Shown: positions 49,256 to 64,000 of the stretch, piece by piece
How positions within the stretch are numbered: position 1 is the first letter of the stretch
Layout of the letters: each line of letters opens with the position of its first letter
Assembly: GCA_017163975.1 (NCBI GenBank)
Contig: JAFFSR010000220.1
Coordinates: 16,386,001 to 16,450,000 of the forward strand
Direction of reading: 5' to 3'
DNA length: 64,000 bases
Source: Anastatus disparis
Lineage: Eukaryota; Arthropoda; Insecta; Hymenoptera; Eupelmidae
The notes under the pieces: model-generated
The model's input: only the letters and a program-made list of their open reading frames with translations
Database searches by the model: none
What the model was told of the DNA's origin: nothing
Program-made: the position numbers and the translations under genes

Positions 49256-50174
49256 TATATAAGGTATTTTTCTTTTATAACAAATAAAAATAAAAGCTAC
49301 TGTCAGGATTTTTGTGGGATAATATTTACAACTGAAAATTCTTTAAAACACACTGTACATATTACATAAAATTAAGGTTGGAATATAAATTAATTAAAAT
49401 ATACCATCTAAACATTTTTTAAAAGCCAAAATATTATTAATCAGATACTGATCTTTGAAACCTAATTAAATCTTTTCAAAATTATTTATGATAAAACATA
49501 CAAAATCTCGTACACTTTATACCCTTTTATAACGCTCTATGCTCTATGCACGTATTTTTGCACAAGCAAGATATATTCTAAAATAAAGTAACTTGATTTT
49601 TATACTCATAAGAAAGTGACGATTAGTTATCATTACCAGAATTTTAATTGTAATACTAAAAAATCTGATTGAGTTAATTCGATTACTATAAATCATAAAT
49701 GTACTTTTTTCAGTGTATCCTACCACTACTTCAATAAATTCTTTTTCTTTATGATTTACATGCAAATACTTATTTTACAAATTAAATTTAAATCTTCAAC
49801 AAATTCTTATATCCAAGATTAATTCATTTTACTTAAGCATCTCTCAAACGCACTCGAATTTGTAATTCTAAGATATCCGCAAACAACATACCATCAATCT
49901 AATCGTAAATTCTCAAGTACTATCTCGTATATGTACGAAATTTAAATCAGAATCAAATTGTCAATCCTCCGTCTCAGTGAAAACCAAACAAAACATAATA
50001 CAACTTCATCATCCTCCAAAGTCAGAAGTCAATTCAAACACTATAGATCATCAACTCAATATAATGTCGACTTGTGAAATGTATAGTGTGGGTAATACTA
50101 GTTCAAGTTCTAGAATTTAAAGAGTGTGTCATGATGCATACTACCTAACACTATGTACCTTTCGTGTACGAAGC

Positions 50175-50198
50175 AGAAGAAGAAGAAGAAGAAGAAGA
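50175..50198. repeat. (AGA)8 microsatellite
   Basis: Uninterrupted AGA trinucleotide run. Confidence 0.9.
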
Positions 50199-52944
50199 GT
50201 GTGGAATCGATCTGTTCTACTCGAGTACTTCCAAGGCCTTGCATTCACTTAGTGATAATGCATAATGTATATATACTTGAAATGTATCTACTCCATATGC
50301 TTTATACACACATACATATACATATATATGCATGCGTGAAAGCATCAAAGCCTCTTCTTCCACCACCTTTTAATAACTTTCTCGTTTATTTTTTCCTTGT
50401 TATATTAGTAGAAATTTGAAGTTTGTATTAATGATAGCTGAGAAAGATTACATTGCAGTATTGTATATGTTGACTTAAACTGTTTTACTTGAAAATTGCA
50501 TTCGATAACAGTAAAGAAATTTTTTTTATTTGAACTAATATAAATTTCATGTTTTATTTATTCAACTGAAAACAATTAAATCATTTGGAACATTATTTAT
50601 TATTAATTTTTTTATAAAGGTCTTTAATTGTTAGAGTTTTGTTATTAAAATGCAGCTAAAAATCAATATTTATTACTGAACTTTTTTGCATGAATTAAAT
50701 AAAATAAGCTAACATAAATATTTTTTTCAGTATGCGCAATTTAACTGTTTTTAAATTAAAACTTTCATTGTGACCAATAAAAGTTATTGTTTAAGTTTAA
50801 ATTTCATACAATATTTTATGTCCTTCTAAAGCTATTTCAATAAAAATAACTTTATATTCATAACAATAGTAAATGCAATAACTTTTTCAGCGAAATAATT
50901 TTTTTTTACGCAAAACAAGATTGGAATAACTAAACATTGTTTTGTCATAACAATGAAAGTACAAACATTGCCAAAGTAATTGCAATCGAGTGTTTGAGCA
51001 CAAATATTCCAGCTTATTGTATTTCAAACAATTATTACTTATGATTATATAACCATATGTATGTTTATCATTTTCTTCATTATAAGAGGAAATAACTACC
51101 GGTGCCAACAACCAACAATAGATGAATGTGCTCTGTGAAACTTTCTCGACGTATATTTCCAAAATCCATCAAAAGTTAATCCAAGTTTTCCATTATCACG
51201 TGTATATGTAAGACAATGTGAACTTGTAGTTTTTAATTCATCATTCTGAATTGAATAATTTCGATAACTCAATGAAAGGAATTAAAAGAAAAAGTTTTTT
51301 TTTGCATAAACTGATGAGTTTCTATTCAGATTTTATTGCAAAGATTACTTTGAAATACGTAGACTTTGACTATACAGTAGAAATATTTTAGTTTCGTAAT
51401 CATACATATTCATTAAAAATATTTATTATATAATATTTTGTGAAAAATAAAATCGGAGAGAACTATTAAATTAAAAAGTGAAGCATATGAAATTTTACTA
51501 AATTATAAATAACAAAGATAAATTTTTCAATTTTATTTGAATAACATTAAAGTTTTTGACATTTGTGATTTTTATTTAAATTTAAATAAAATGTAGTTTG
51601 CAGTACAAATTTTTTATATTATTTTCTCAACAAATAAAATAAAAGTTATATAACGAGTAAAAATTTTTAAAATATAATTCAACTTTTAATTCTTCATAGA
51701 GTTTGTTACAGTTCAAATTTCACGCTGTCAGTTAAATTATTACTTTTATCTTTGTTAATTAACTATAATATTTTAAAGTCAGAACGGATCTTATTTAAGA
51801 CGAATTATTTAATTAAAAAGTTCGTTTATTCACTTTGATAGAAATTTGATGTTTGTTTCTAAAGTAGTGAAAACAATATTTAAAGTGCCGCTGTGAAAAG
51901 TTTATTAAAGTAAAATAAAAGTATATTACATTGTGCAACAAGTGCGTAAAATAGGTGATCTTTATACAAATTGATTTTGCTGCTCAAGCATGATGAAGAT
52001 AAGAAAGAAGACGAAGCGTATTCGTATCCACATACGAGGTTCGCCTATTAAAATAAACCACGTAAGCTATTTTCTTTATAAAACAAAATGTAATTCTTTG
52101 GTATAAAAGTATTTTTTACAATAACAACGAATAAATCAAACAGGCTTACAGTTTTTCTGTTTGAAAAACAGAAAATTGACTTCATATTATTTTGTATATA
52201 GATATCATTGTTTTCTGAAATTCATTGTTTATTCACTAAAAAGTCAACTGGATCATACTTCAAAAATATTCATGCTAAATAATCTTCAAATAATGCTTTA
52301 AAATCTTTGATCAATAAACTTCACTCGACTTTGCTACAATAAATTCAAATGAATATGAATTTTTTTCCAAACAATGACACGCAATCAACGTATACAGTTT
52401 CTGGATTATGCGCAAAAATATAAATAATCACCGTAAAAGCTTCTACAATTGTATACGCCATAATAATAAGCGGCATTATTCGCGAGCGCGTTTATCGTCT
52501 CGCCAATTCCCCTTTGTCCTCGTATAATACTTGGAAAATATGTAACTCTTTTTTTTTCACCGTATTGCCAGAACCACTCACCCTGACATTTCATCTCCAA
52601 ATGAGTTATGAAATCGCTCTGGCTCTTGACCGCGTATTCACGCACATATATACGTTTCAAAGTAAACACGCAAATTCTCGAGTGCGCAGAGTTTAAACCA
52701 AACATTTGCACGCACGGTAATATGTAAACATATTTTTTGTTTTAAATTTAAAAATGTAAAAATGAATTTCAGCAAATAAGTTATCAATTTCGCTAATTTA
52801 AATATCGAGAATATTTAATTGTCCAAAAATTTTTTAAATTTGGCATGTTACTAATGTTAATTGAAAATGTCCGAACAATTCGAGCACGAATATTAAATTG
52901 ATTTTATTTTATTCAAATATTTGCATCATTGCGCTTTACAACAT

Positions 52945-53035
52945 CACCGTAATATTGCAGCAATATAGTGATGCAATATTGCTAAAATGCTAATACAATA
53001 TCGCTATAATGCTATTACAATATTGCCATAATAAC
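52945..53035. repeat. About 22-bp minisatellite
   Basis: Four diverged units of the form GCTA(A/T)TACAATAT(T/C)GC(T/C)ATAAT. Confidence 0.6.
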
Positions 53036-56000
53036 GCTTTCATTGGAATCCGAGGATATAAATAGTCTGCATGGATGTAAAGTATTCACGAAATAAATCC
53101 CTCGCAGAAATGCTACAAATACACGAATATAAATGCAAGCAGCGTATAATGGCCCGACCCTTTCTCCCACACGCATATACTTGATTCACACGTTTACACA
53201 AATTTGATGATATACAATACGTCATGTAGCCAGTCTCTTGGTTATTATTATCTCTTCTCTCGCCGTGTGTTTATCCATCTCTTTTCCTAAAGCATAAGCA
53301 CATATGCTCGCATATATCTATATGTATACCGCAGAGAGGGAAAGCAACGAGGAACATTGATTCCTATCCTTTATTTTCTTCCTTTCTCTATATCTGCTTA
53401 ATATAGCAATGGTGCACATATCCATACTATGATATGTCAATCTCATAACTGACCAAGTTGCAATGATTCTATTTGTTAAGAGGGTACATAAGCGTGCGTG
53501 TATGCGTGTGTACATGTGTGTCACTGTTACGCGGGTGTGTGTATAAGCGAGAATCATATTGCGGCCATACACGGCTACGTGTCGCTCGTGCTAATCATGT
53601 ACCCTTCTCTTGATAATTTTGATGCCTTTGCACGTTCGAGCAAGTGACATAGACGGGTTTTGGGGCTTACAAGTGGTGCGCATGCAGCCTGCGAGATATA
53701 AACATAGAGATTCATGAAATTGAGGGATTAGCTTGAAAGAGAGATGAAGCGAGAATTGAATATTAATTGATAAGCTCATTTTGAACTTCGCTGCTTTGTA
53801 TTATGGATCTATTGATGTGTTATTAATGAGATTGATATGGATAAGTGAATGGAAATATTTTTTTTTATTTTAGTGACATTGATAGATTAAAATATTTTAA
53901 TGGAATGGACGTATCCTCTTTTGTGCTTTCTTTTTTATTTTTGCTTTTAGAAATTTTTATCAAATTAGTTATTGACATCGTAAAAATTGACGTGACAATG
54001 GTAATATGATTTGATTAAAGAATGCCTCTAGTGGATTTTATTTTTATTTTAATAAAAAATACTTTAAATTAAATTATAAAATAGAACTATATGATGAACA
54101 TGTTAAATTATCGAATTGTATAAAATCCGTTGCCATATAATATCGAATTGAAGCTTCAAGTATCGTTAAACTTATTTTTCGGACTAGTATCGTAATAGCA
54201 GAAATTTTTTTGGAATTGTATCACAATAATTGAGGAGAATGTTACTGTAATCATTAGGCAGAATTCCTTTTTTAATTTCATTGGAAAATCTCTACGTGTA
54301 TATTTAAGTTTAATAAAAGAATTATTTAATGTTCTAGAATTGATCAAAAAAAGGAAAAAAATGGAAGGAATAAAGACAATAATAAAAGAAATAAAGATAA
54401 AAGTATCGAAGCTCAAAGTAAAGGATCAGATAAGTTTCAATCGATTTGGGATACTGCGATTCGTATTTTTTTATAACTTTGAAAAAAAAGGTCGCCTCTT
54501 TTATCATTCAGATAAAATAGGATTTTCGGGTAGAGCGTAGATAAAAAAGAAGATAGATCGTCGTTGATTCAAAAATTAAAGAACCATTACAAATTCATAT
54601 AAGTTAATGAAACAATGTTCATTTAAAAATGTAAGTATAAAAATAAAAAACAATTAAGATCAATATAAATAGCTGATCAATTATGTGTACTTAACCTTTT
54701 TTAAACGAATCGAATTATTTGTCGTGTATACTTAACAAAGCTTGCAGGAATGAAAAATAAAAAATAAAAATAAGCACGGCTACAATCGAAAGTTATGCTC
54801 GGTTTACAAAGTTAAGAAAAGCGGAAAGCAAATAACATTCCCTTAAATTTATCTAGCGAATATAATAACGCACATTGTACTGGAAGATACAGTAACTAAA
54901 TATGGTTAGAAATATATTCTAAGTATGAGAAAAGTTTTTTCCTTAAATTCTGCTTGAAAACTATGTTACTTTGTTAATGCTGAGACTTTTATGGAGTCAT
55001 TCTGAAACCTTTTAAATAAGAAATGTTTTTTAAATAAGAATAAAAAGTTTCAGTTACAGCAATTATTTTTTTTTTGCTTTTACTTTTATTTCTTCATATT
55101 AAAATTTTATTTCATTGTAAAATATTAATCACTTTTATCATGACTGTGGTAAATATTTGAATAAATAAACAAAAATAATAATTTTTTAATTGGAATATTA
55201 TTAGAATGAAAATTTACTAATAAATTCTTCAATACATTTCTTCTATTTTACACTTTATTAACATGTTTAATATATTGAATTACTGATGATAAATTGCTCA
55301 ATGAATAAACGACAAAAAGGTAGTAGGTCAGGCTCTGTCAACGACAGTAAAAACATCAATTATTTATATATAGACTGCATAAAATAGATATATTACAACA
55401 AATTAAGTGCGATTAAGTTTTTTTTTTTACGCTAACCTATTTTATTTTGCATCCCATATATTTATGTTTGACACTTGGGTGTACGAAAATTTATCATCCC
55501 AATGATTATGTTAATGATTATGTTTTTCTTTCGTACCCGGCAAAGTGAATGTGATTAATGATTTTCTATGTCCAACATAATCGATAGGACCAAATCAAGT
55601 GTAAACCTAATTGCTTCGAAAATGTATAATAATTTGCTTATCAATTTACGGTGATATAGTTGTGCTTTTCCTCAACTTAAATTTTATGATCATGAAGTTT
55701 AGCTCTGAATGAAAAAAATATGTTCCAATTTTAAAATAATTTTTTATTTTAGGATTAAAATAATTCATTTATTTAAAGAATTCATAGATATTTTATTATT
55801 ACAAGTTTATTAAAATTATAATTGATTGAGAAAATTGAAAATCATCGTCAATTTATTTTTATTTTTGTATCTCAGCAAGTTCGTTGTCTAATCTCAGATA
55901 ATCCACGTTTGGGCGCAAAACACCTGTGTCGCCTTATTTATTAGAAATGAGTTTGTAGAAAGTGAAACTTTCAAATACCTAATTTGAGAGTATTCGATTA

Positions 56001-56569
56001 AATGATGAAAGTGTGGGAGATCTAAGCATTTAATAATAAAAGCAATTGTGATTGTTAAAGTTGTAAATAATAACGAATGGATTCGCTCTTAAGAATCCAT
56101 TAAATGTATCATCAAATTTATCATCGCTACTAGAATATTATAATATTTAAATAAGCAATTTTATGTCATGAAGAGTCTAATTTATTATAAAGGAAAACTA
56201 TGCACAGAAAATATAATTTTCGATTATTATTTAGTGTGAACTTTCTTAATTTTCGTCTGAAAGCTTGCTAATTTTCAATGTGATCTCCAATATCTAATCA
56301 AAGTTGAAATTTCTGGTTTACCAAAGACAATGACAAAAAATAAAGAAGTGATTGATGTTTTTTTTTTGCCTGTAAACTTACTTATTGGCGATTACATTGA
56401 AATGTAGATGACTCGGAAATTCACAAGATGAATTAAGACTAGCTCACAAACAGCATTTTTTTTTTTAATTTGCACGCACTTACACGGATACTTACGTTAC
56501 GATTTCTCTAATTAGCACTGTAGTCAATTTTTTGCGCATATGTTAAAAAATCAGTTTTACAAATAATTA

Positions 56570-56623
56570 ATGTACACATACGTGCGCACGCATACACATA
56601 CACGCGCGCGCGTACGCGCACAT
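56570..56623. repeat. 54-bp perfect purine-pyrimidine alternation
   Basis: Every neighbouring base alternates between purine and pyrimidine. The tract mixes CA/TG steps with CGCGCGCGCG and CGTACGCGC. Such tracts are prone to left-handed Z-DNA. Confidence 0.85.
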
Positions 56624-59600
56624 TTACATTCGAATGAATGATTTTATTAACAAGGTAGGTATGTATGCCATACGCAGATGAATGATTAAATCAACCTTCT
56701 CATTTTCACGAGAAAACTCATTGTAATAATTTGACGATATCAAATAAAGTTTATTGATTCAAGTTATTATATAACGTACGTGTATTTAGTTCAGTGAAGA
56801 AAGAAAAAGAAAACACAACTTTTAACATTTTGAAAAATGAAACTAAAACTTTTCTAATTGTAAAAAAAAATTAATTAAATTTTATTATTTTGAAAAATAG
56901 ATTCATATCATTAATGACAGACTGTAAATTATATAGAGACAATGATAGAATATTTTTGCTACGTTTTTCATTGGTGATTCATATAGTTTTTAATTACGGA
57001 ATTTTTCTTCCTTCTTTGTTTCTTTCCTTTGAATAAAGGTGAGTTCCTTTTTTTTGGAATTTTATGTTCTAATTCTTTATTCAACGATAATAGGAATTCA
57101 GATATTCCCAGTAGAATAAAAAAGTTGAACTATTATACTCGTTATTCATTGTTACATTAAAATGGAAAAAAAAAGTTTCAAAGGTTTTTTATTTAAAAAC
57201 TAATAACTACTTATTAATCCTAAAATAATTTAAAGAAACTTTAGAATTGAAAAATACTATATTTCAGTAAAAAAAGGAGCATTAAATAATAGAAAATTTT
57301 CTTTTTAACAAACATTAAAACATTTGATGCAATTAGTAATTTCAATATTCGAAATAGCTCATCAAATATAAATTAACGAATACTGGAAATAATAGATGCA
57401 TTAATAAAATATCGTTATATATCGTAAACTCTCGAATATGTAGAAATTTAATTATATTTCTATCAATAAATCGAGAATTTTCATCCAATTAAAATATGAA
57501 ATTAAATTTAGTTAGCAAATAATAAATTTTAACATTAATTACGTTTAATTTAAATTATTCAATGTTATAAAGTAAAAGGGGGTATGACTATGGAGTTCTT
57601 TCCATGACTCTGAACGAGTGTTGAATAAAAAATATCAATATCATTTTCTTGAGCTTTTCCGAGCAATACTTCGGTATATTTAGAATCAAATTATAAATAC
57701 GGTGTAAAATAGCACGTTAATACTTTATAAATGTAAGTAATAAAATTATTATTGTGCGAGTTAAAAACTTACTGAGGTTAAAAATGTCACTATTTTTTAA
57801 TGTTTTCGTCATAAAATATTCAAAACTTTACATTCAAACATTAAATAGAGTTCATATTAAACTAATTGAAATGATTACTTAACTTGCGTCAATCTCAATT
57901 TATTTTATAAAGTTGGTTTGGATCTCCAAAGATTATGGAAGTAATCCGTGATAATCACAATAGTTTAAAGATTAAAATGTACCAAATATCACGAGTATCA
58001 CAAAAGCTAAAGATCAAATATTTTGTTTTCAATACCTGTAAAAAATTATCAATCCGAAAATTCTATATCGTTACGAATATTTCCAACGGACTTACACGTT
58101 TCAAATGATTAAATTCTTTTTCCAATACATGACTTTCATAAAAACCGCAACATTCGATACGTTTACAGCAATACCTACTTTCGCTCTACATTTGAATAAA
58201 TATTGTAATAATAACATTTCGGTAACTCAAATAATTTCAAATTCAAATTTTTGAATGATTTTCAAATTTGAATTATTGAAATTGTTTGTATCAAATTCAA
58301 CGATATTTCTATTACAACTTCTATTTTTAGTATTCAAAATGAAAATTTCATACTGTATTTATTTAGAAGAGAAATTTAAAAATCATATTTTTTTATTATC
58401 ATATTTCACATTTCAACTCTTTATAATAATATCAATTTATATGAAAAATTGCACTTTATAAAAAATATGTATCAAATTAAAAAATTCTATTGTATGATTT
58501 CCTTTGTAAATTAATAAAAATAAATTTGAAGAAAATAAAATATATATAATAAATAATATTTCACTCATAATTTTAGATAGACTTTTCAGCTACTTTAGAG
58601 CACGTACTTCTCGCCTATTGTACTTAAAATACGAAATCGATTTCCTGTTGCCCTATTTCGTTGACATGAAACATTGTTTGAACAAGCCCTTTTAATTTTC
58701 GAAATTAGGACTCGAAAGGTTTTTGATTTTACTATTTAAAAGCTTACATAATATCTGTTACAATGTTTATCACTTCGCGTTTTACGTATATTAAAAAAAA
58801 GAAAGAAAGAAAAAAATAAAATAAAACCTTTAGAATAGAGTTTCATGATCGAAACTCATGAAAGCAAAGCTTTTATATATACATTTGTGCCTCTTTAGCT
58901 CTTATCTTGAGAAACTATTTTTAGAAATGTTTTCAGTACTTACTATCTTCTGGAGGATGTTCTTTACAACTGTAAAATATTCTTCAAGATCTTTTTGTAA
59001 CGTTTTCGAGCTTAATGTATTTATATTTTACGTGAAATACTTAGCTAAATGTTATTTTTTTTATTTAAAATATCATTTTTATGAAATAACTGTATTTTAC
59101 GAAATGAAATTTTAATTTATTTTTAGATGATAATTATGTTGAAAGCTTGCATTTTCCCAATTAATTTTTCGTTAAAAATGTAAAAAAATAATAATTTTTT
59201 ATATTTTTATAATTATATATTTTTATACATATCCTCGCTTTCCGTACTAAATTTTGAAATAATTAAAAATGTTTTGTGTATTTTTTAAGTTACTTTTCAA
59301 GTTTCTTTTAATTATAATTTTCAAAAATGATATAATTTTTATTTTTAAATATCAAAGAAAATAGAAATAAAATTCTTAGTTATTTTCAATAAAGTACAGT
59401 GAAAAATTCAGCTCAAATTCACGTATTCTTTTTTAACATACTCTTATCCTCTTTAAAAATTTAACCATTCGCAGCATATTTTTTTCATCATCTCACCACT
59501 TTCAGTCGCGAACTTCTATTCGAAATGTTTACTCTCTCCTTTAGAAAAAAAAAATATGTCAAATCTTTCTTCGTTCGTTATGTATTTATGATCGCGTGAA

Positions 59601-62503
59601 CCTTGCGCCAAATTAATTATTAGAGAGCCAGAGTGAAGTCACTAAAATTTAGTGATACAGTCAATAACAATCAGCAGTAATTCATGTCAATCACTGCGGC
59701 ATATGAAACGCGCTGCAAACTAATAATTTTGCCCTGTCGGCTCCTATATGCCAATCAAATGGGTTTTAGTGCAAGCTCAGTTCATCAATTTTTCTATTAC
59801 CGCAACTAACACCTGCTTGTTATAGCTTTACCCATATATCACTTTTATTTTTGTAGAACAAAAAATAAAATAAAAAGAACAGATAGTATAACGGGATATC
59901 TTTTTTTCCTCGTTTACGATGCGTGAGTAAGTTGTGTCAAAAAAATAAAACGTACATAGAAAGCGATACATAACAAAGTGTTTTTTTTTTTGGTTCGCGG
60001 AACACATACGGTATAAAGTGCAATCTATATACTTGGAGGTAAATTGAAAAAGAAGGATTTCCATGCGTTATACCAGATGTAATTGGATGTATGGAACTGT
60101 GACGAGTTTACGGGGGGATATGTTACGCTACGTGGGGAAATTCAAATTTTCTATTGTGCAAAAATAGGAAAAAAAAGGGAAAAAATTAAATAAAAAAGAG
60201 ATTGTGAAATAAATTTGGTTATGGTAGCCTTTGATGAAAGAGTGAAACTTTTATAGAAAGGTGTTCGAATGTATTTGAAGAATTTTATTAGATGCTAGTT
60301 CGATTTTGCATTGAATGAAAATAGTATTGTTATTGGAAAATATTTTAATTCAAATAATATTAAATATAAATGTTTTCAATTAAAATTTTAAAATATATAA
60401 AAAAACTTTTGAAAAATAAATAATTTTGCAATATAAAGTATGCAAAAAAATTACATGTCTTTTTAATATTTTTGAATTAATTTTATTTTTAAAAATTCTC
60501 CTTACACCTGCCACTAATTGGTCTGGGGAAAAAGTACGTAGTTTATATTGTTGCATTTTTTATTTCTTTTTAAATTTAGTTGTAATAAAACGTCATAAAA
60601 AAGTGCACTGCAGAGTCTTGAAGTTTTAATTAAAACTAAGCATCTTTTCATAACTAATATTTAATTATTGCTTTTTTTATTTTATAAATTTAACGACTCT
60701 TAGGATGGCTTAAAAAACTTTTATTTGTAGTTCGAAAACTTTAAAATAAAAATTTATTTTCCGCATAAGTATGTTCGCAAACGCAATTAATAAACATAAA
60801 AGAAAAGCAATCAACAAGATTTATATCATAATAAAAAAAAAACATGTTCAAACCGCATACTATTTTTCCTGCAAAATAAATATTACGTAATGAAAAAAAA
60901 AAAAATATTAATACGCGGACTATCTCGTATAATCGATTTTCGATAAAACGTTTGAAAAAAAAAATATAAAAAGAACATCTAACAAAAACTTTTCATCAGT
61001 TGTACTCGCACGGACAAAGAGGCGAATTTACGAATTACTCGGAGTTCAACATCGATGATATGTACACATACAGAGTACTGTATGACCGAGTAACCTAAAT
61101 TCTCGTTAAATAGCTGAAAACACTTTACACGTGTAAGCTCAAAAGGCAGATGAGTAAATTACAAAATTTCGTTTGATGACTAAAAGTTAATGCAAGCGTG
61201 GGTATATTAAAACGTGTGCTCGTAAAATTGTGTGATAATATTTGCTTTTTAGAAACGTTTAAGTATTTTCGTACACATACGGGCACTGGTGTCTATATTG
61301 TGTTATAAAATAAAAATATAACAACATTGTTTGTTTTCTTCTAATTAAACATCGAAAATGTTGATTTAGTTTTCTAAAGTTTAAACATCGTTTTTAATGC
61401 CTAATGATTTCAAACATCTAAAAATTTTAAAAGTAGCAGATTTATAAAAAAACAGTTATATAAAACTAAAAAGTCAAAAGTCAAAATAAATTTTCATTAT
61501 AAATTTTAAGCATATATGAGAAACAAATTTTTAAATTCAGAAAGTAATTTAATATTTTTAGCTGTTAAGATCACACCGCTAAATAATAACACAGAGTTCA
61601 CTGAACCTTTACATAAAACAATAAATTAGATGGCGTCAACTTTTTAAAATGTTCGGTAAAATTTTGCTATGTACGATGAATGACAATGGCTACAAAAATT
61701 AAGTAAATTTTAATTATAATTCGGACTTGTTAATAAACCGATAAAGTGCCACATTGAATTATTATACTGCGAATCTGCAAAAAACTTTTTAGAAAACGTA
61801 CACGTTGCATTTATTAAAATATTTATTACCTTCGAAAATAAGAAAAAAAGACAAAAAGTTAAAAAAACGGTGATTTTTTAAAATCAGTCACTGCATGTAC
61901 AATCTATATATAATTAATGGAATTTTTAAAAAAACGACGTTCAAAAAAGTTTATTATTCATATTCGTATTATATAGCTAGAATTTTTTTCTTTCGCTTCA
62001 TTTTAATTTTATACGTTCTGAAAATTTGCTTTTTGCACTTGGAGTAATTGAGTTTCATCATTTTTCACAAAAAGTTTCAAAATGTGAAACAAAATTTTAT
62101 TTAACATACTTTTAAAAGGACTCTACCTGTAATTGAACAAATTTACAGTAGTACCCTTAGCAATCAAAATGAAAAAATTTCTAATTATTCAATTTCAACT
62201 GATTGGAATTTCAGAAGCAACTTTAGATTATATTACGATTGTTATAAATAAATTATAGCTCAATTGACGAAGTGGTGTAATTTATCGGTTCAAGTTCAAT
62301 TCATGTCGCATCTACGCTGTTAGTTTATTGTTACTGTCATGAATGTCAATACGTAAAACAATACGTGTTACATGCTTGGTATAAACTGCCTAAGGCCATA
62401 AACTTGGTAACACGTTCAATAATATGTTGGAAAAATATGAACGTCAAACAATCATGTCAAATAATTGATTACTAAAGTACCATTAATAATAAAAAAAAAA
62501 AAA

Positions 62504-62504
62504 A

Positions 62505-62541
<37 letters not shown>
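62504..62541. repeat. (AAT)n microsatellite
   Basis: An ATA/AAT trinucleotide run follows a 16-nt A homopolymer. Further imperfect AAT repeats continue to about 62590. Confidence 0.9.
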
Positions 62542-62545
<4 letters not shown>

Positions 62546-64000
62546 TTATAATAATAATGATAATACTAACAACAATAGTAATAATAAATTATACATACAA
62601 TATAAACATTTAAATAAAACATATCATCAATATTATTATTATTATTATAATCAATAACAATCGTACCTTTACTTAAACAAAAGTCAATTGTCACGTACAT
62701 GTAAAACAAAAAACAAGAGCAAGTATAACAAGAGGCTACACCAATGAACGACATGCTGCATGTTATAGATGTACCAAACTGGCCAAAACCTTATTACCTC
62801 TAGTCAACTAATGCTTACTGGCTATCGATTTTAATATAGACTTTACATCTCTTTTTTTTGTTTTTTTTTAAATTATTCTTCAATTAACCTTAACTAAAAT
62901 TTTTTTTTTTTTACCTTTTACTTTCTTCATTACCTAATGTTAATTGTGACTCTCCCCTTTCTTGGGTATATCTATCGTTTATCTATATTTTCATTAGCTA
63001 GATATAGAGAGCGTATAGTAGATATGTGTATTATAACTAGAAATACAGAGTGATATGATCCATACAGCGTTAGCATATGTTTACAAGAGACGGTTATAGC
63101 GAAACTTGCTTTTGTGTCATCATATCGCCTTGTACAACACAATAAGCATATCAATAATTATATTTCACATCGAATTTAACAAAAGGGTTTTTCACCTTTT
63201 CATTAAAAATGTCTTTATTTTTAGACCGTCTTTATATACGGTGCAGTAGTGTCATGTGAAAAGTGCTTTTTAAGTACTCCTTTGTATATATGTATACATA
63301 TAAAAAGCAGCATGGCAATTTCTATTCGATCCTCGACGATGAAGCTTTTATGCTTTGTGTGTGTTTTGAAGAGCACTTTTTGTAAGACGCAAGGTAGTTC
63401 AATGAATTTTATAAGCTTTCTTTTATGAAGCAAAAAAAAAGAGCGTCTGAGAGAGATGTGTCTATAAAGCTTGTAAAGTATAATTTTATATGGATATTAA
63501 ATACTACGGATTTAATTATACGAATGATATTATTTTTTAATGTTTGGAGTTTGGTTTAACTTATTAGGTAATCGTATATTCATAAAAATACTTAATTATG
63601 AAAATAAAAATAAAATTATTCTCCATCATACATTGAATTATCTTCAAAGCAAAATAAAGAAAAAATGGCATTAATTATTAGATATTAAATAATTGGTTGT
63701 ATAAGATGACTTCCTGTAGAAGATATTATTATTTGTGTCTAGCGCATCGTATTGATAATACTTTTATCTCTTGCTATTCATGAAATAAAAATGTCAAACC
63801 TAATTAATTACTCGCTTTAATTGAGGAAGAAAGAAAAATCTGTCGGATGACGATAAGAGATAATACTATAAAAAGAAAAATTTATATAGACGAGATCGTC
63901 AGTAGAGAATAAGAGTCGTTTAAATTAGTTTATATAACCTATAAACAGTGAGTAGTATTTGAATACTTTATTGAATTGAATTCTAGTAAAATATACATTT

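Larger units (their letters stand above)
43398..64000. other. Large region without a secure gene
   Basis: 20.6 kb of mostly AT-rich DNA with several slightly GC-richer islands (52.4-52.7, 53.0-53.8, 56.5-56.6, 59.5-60.1 and 61.0-61.3 kb). The longest frames (about 100 codons) show no domain, signal peptide with donor, or splice chain. It may be the large first intron and 5' region of the minus-strand VWC gene. Local repeats are listed separately. Confidence 0.5.

Noticed and set aside
52406..52711. 101-codon minus frame with a strong donor (CAGG|GTGAGT at 52582) of the right phase for the VWC exon
   Set aside because: No signal peptide or domain and no acceptor support; could be a 5' UTR exon but cannot be shown.
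52920..53040. Possible CRISPR-like array of short repeats
   Set aside because: Units are contiguous 22-bp minisatellite copies without unique spacers, in a eukaryotic sequence.
62268..62320. tRNA-like stretch (TAGCTCAATTGAC ... GGTTCAAGTTCAATTC)
   Set aside because: D-arm and T-arm look-alikes are too close together and no acceptor stem pairs around them.

Overview
This is nuclear DNA from a very AT-rich insect-type genome. It has spliced genes with GT/AG introns, TA-flanked fold-back transposons, microsatellites, and no bacterial or viral gene organisation. The two fast-evolving secreted proteins that resemble the insect DUF4803 family, and two tiny two-exon secreted peptides of which one looks like a linear cationic venom or antimicrobial peptide precursor, make a hymenopteran (possibly a parasitoid wasp) the best guess. 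Nothing in the window proves the species.

Left third (about 2.4-17.2 kb): a convergent pair of seven-exon genes. The plus-strand gene runs 3813-11187 and the minus-strand gene 17248-12803. They share every intron phase and align along most of their length, so they are duplicates. The minus-strand gene is intact (about 619 residues). The plus-strand gene needs one frame shift in its sixth exon. A broken extra copy of the minus-strand gene's first exon lies at 2408-2999. The introns and flanks are packed with palindromic elements.

Middle (17.3-27.5 kb): repeat-rich DNA, including a 1392-bp fold-back element and a 704-bp MITE, around two small plus-strand secreted-peptide genes (23134-23571 and 26340-27025). 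Both have a similar signal sequence, a Ser/Asn-rich spacer and one phase-1 intron.

Right half (27.5-64 kb): almost empty of coding sequence except for four minus-strand exons (32034-43397). These encode the C-terminal part of a secreted-type protein with two von Willebrand factor C (VWC) domains joined by an acidic, Thr-rich linker. Its 5' exon(s) were not found securely; 43.4-64 kb may be its large first intron.

No rRNA, tRNA, CRISPR array or transposase gene was recognised. The transposable elements are all non-autonomous.
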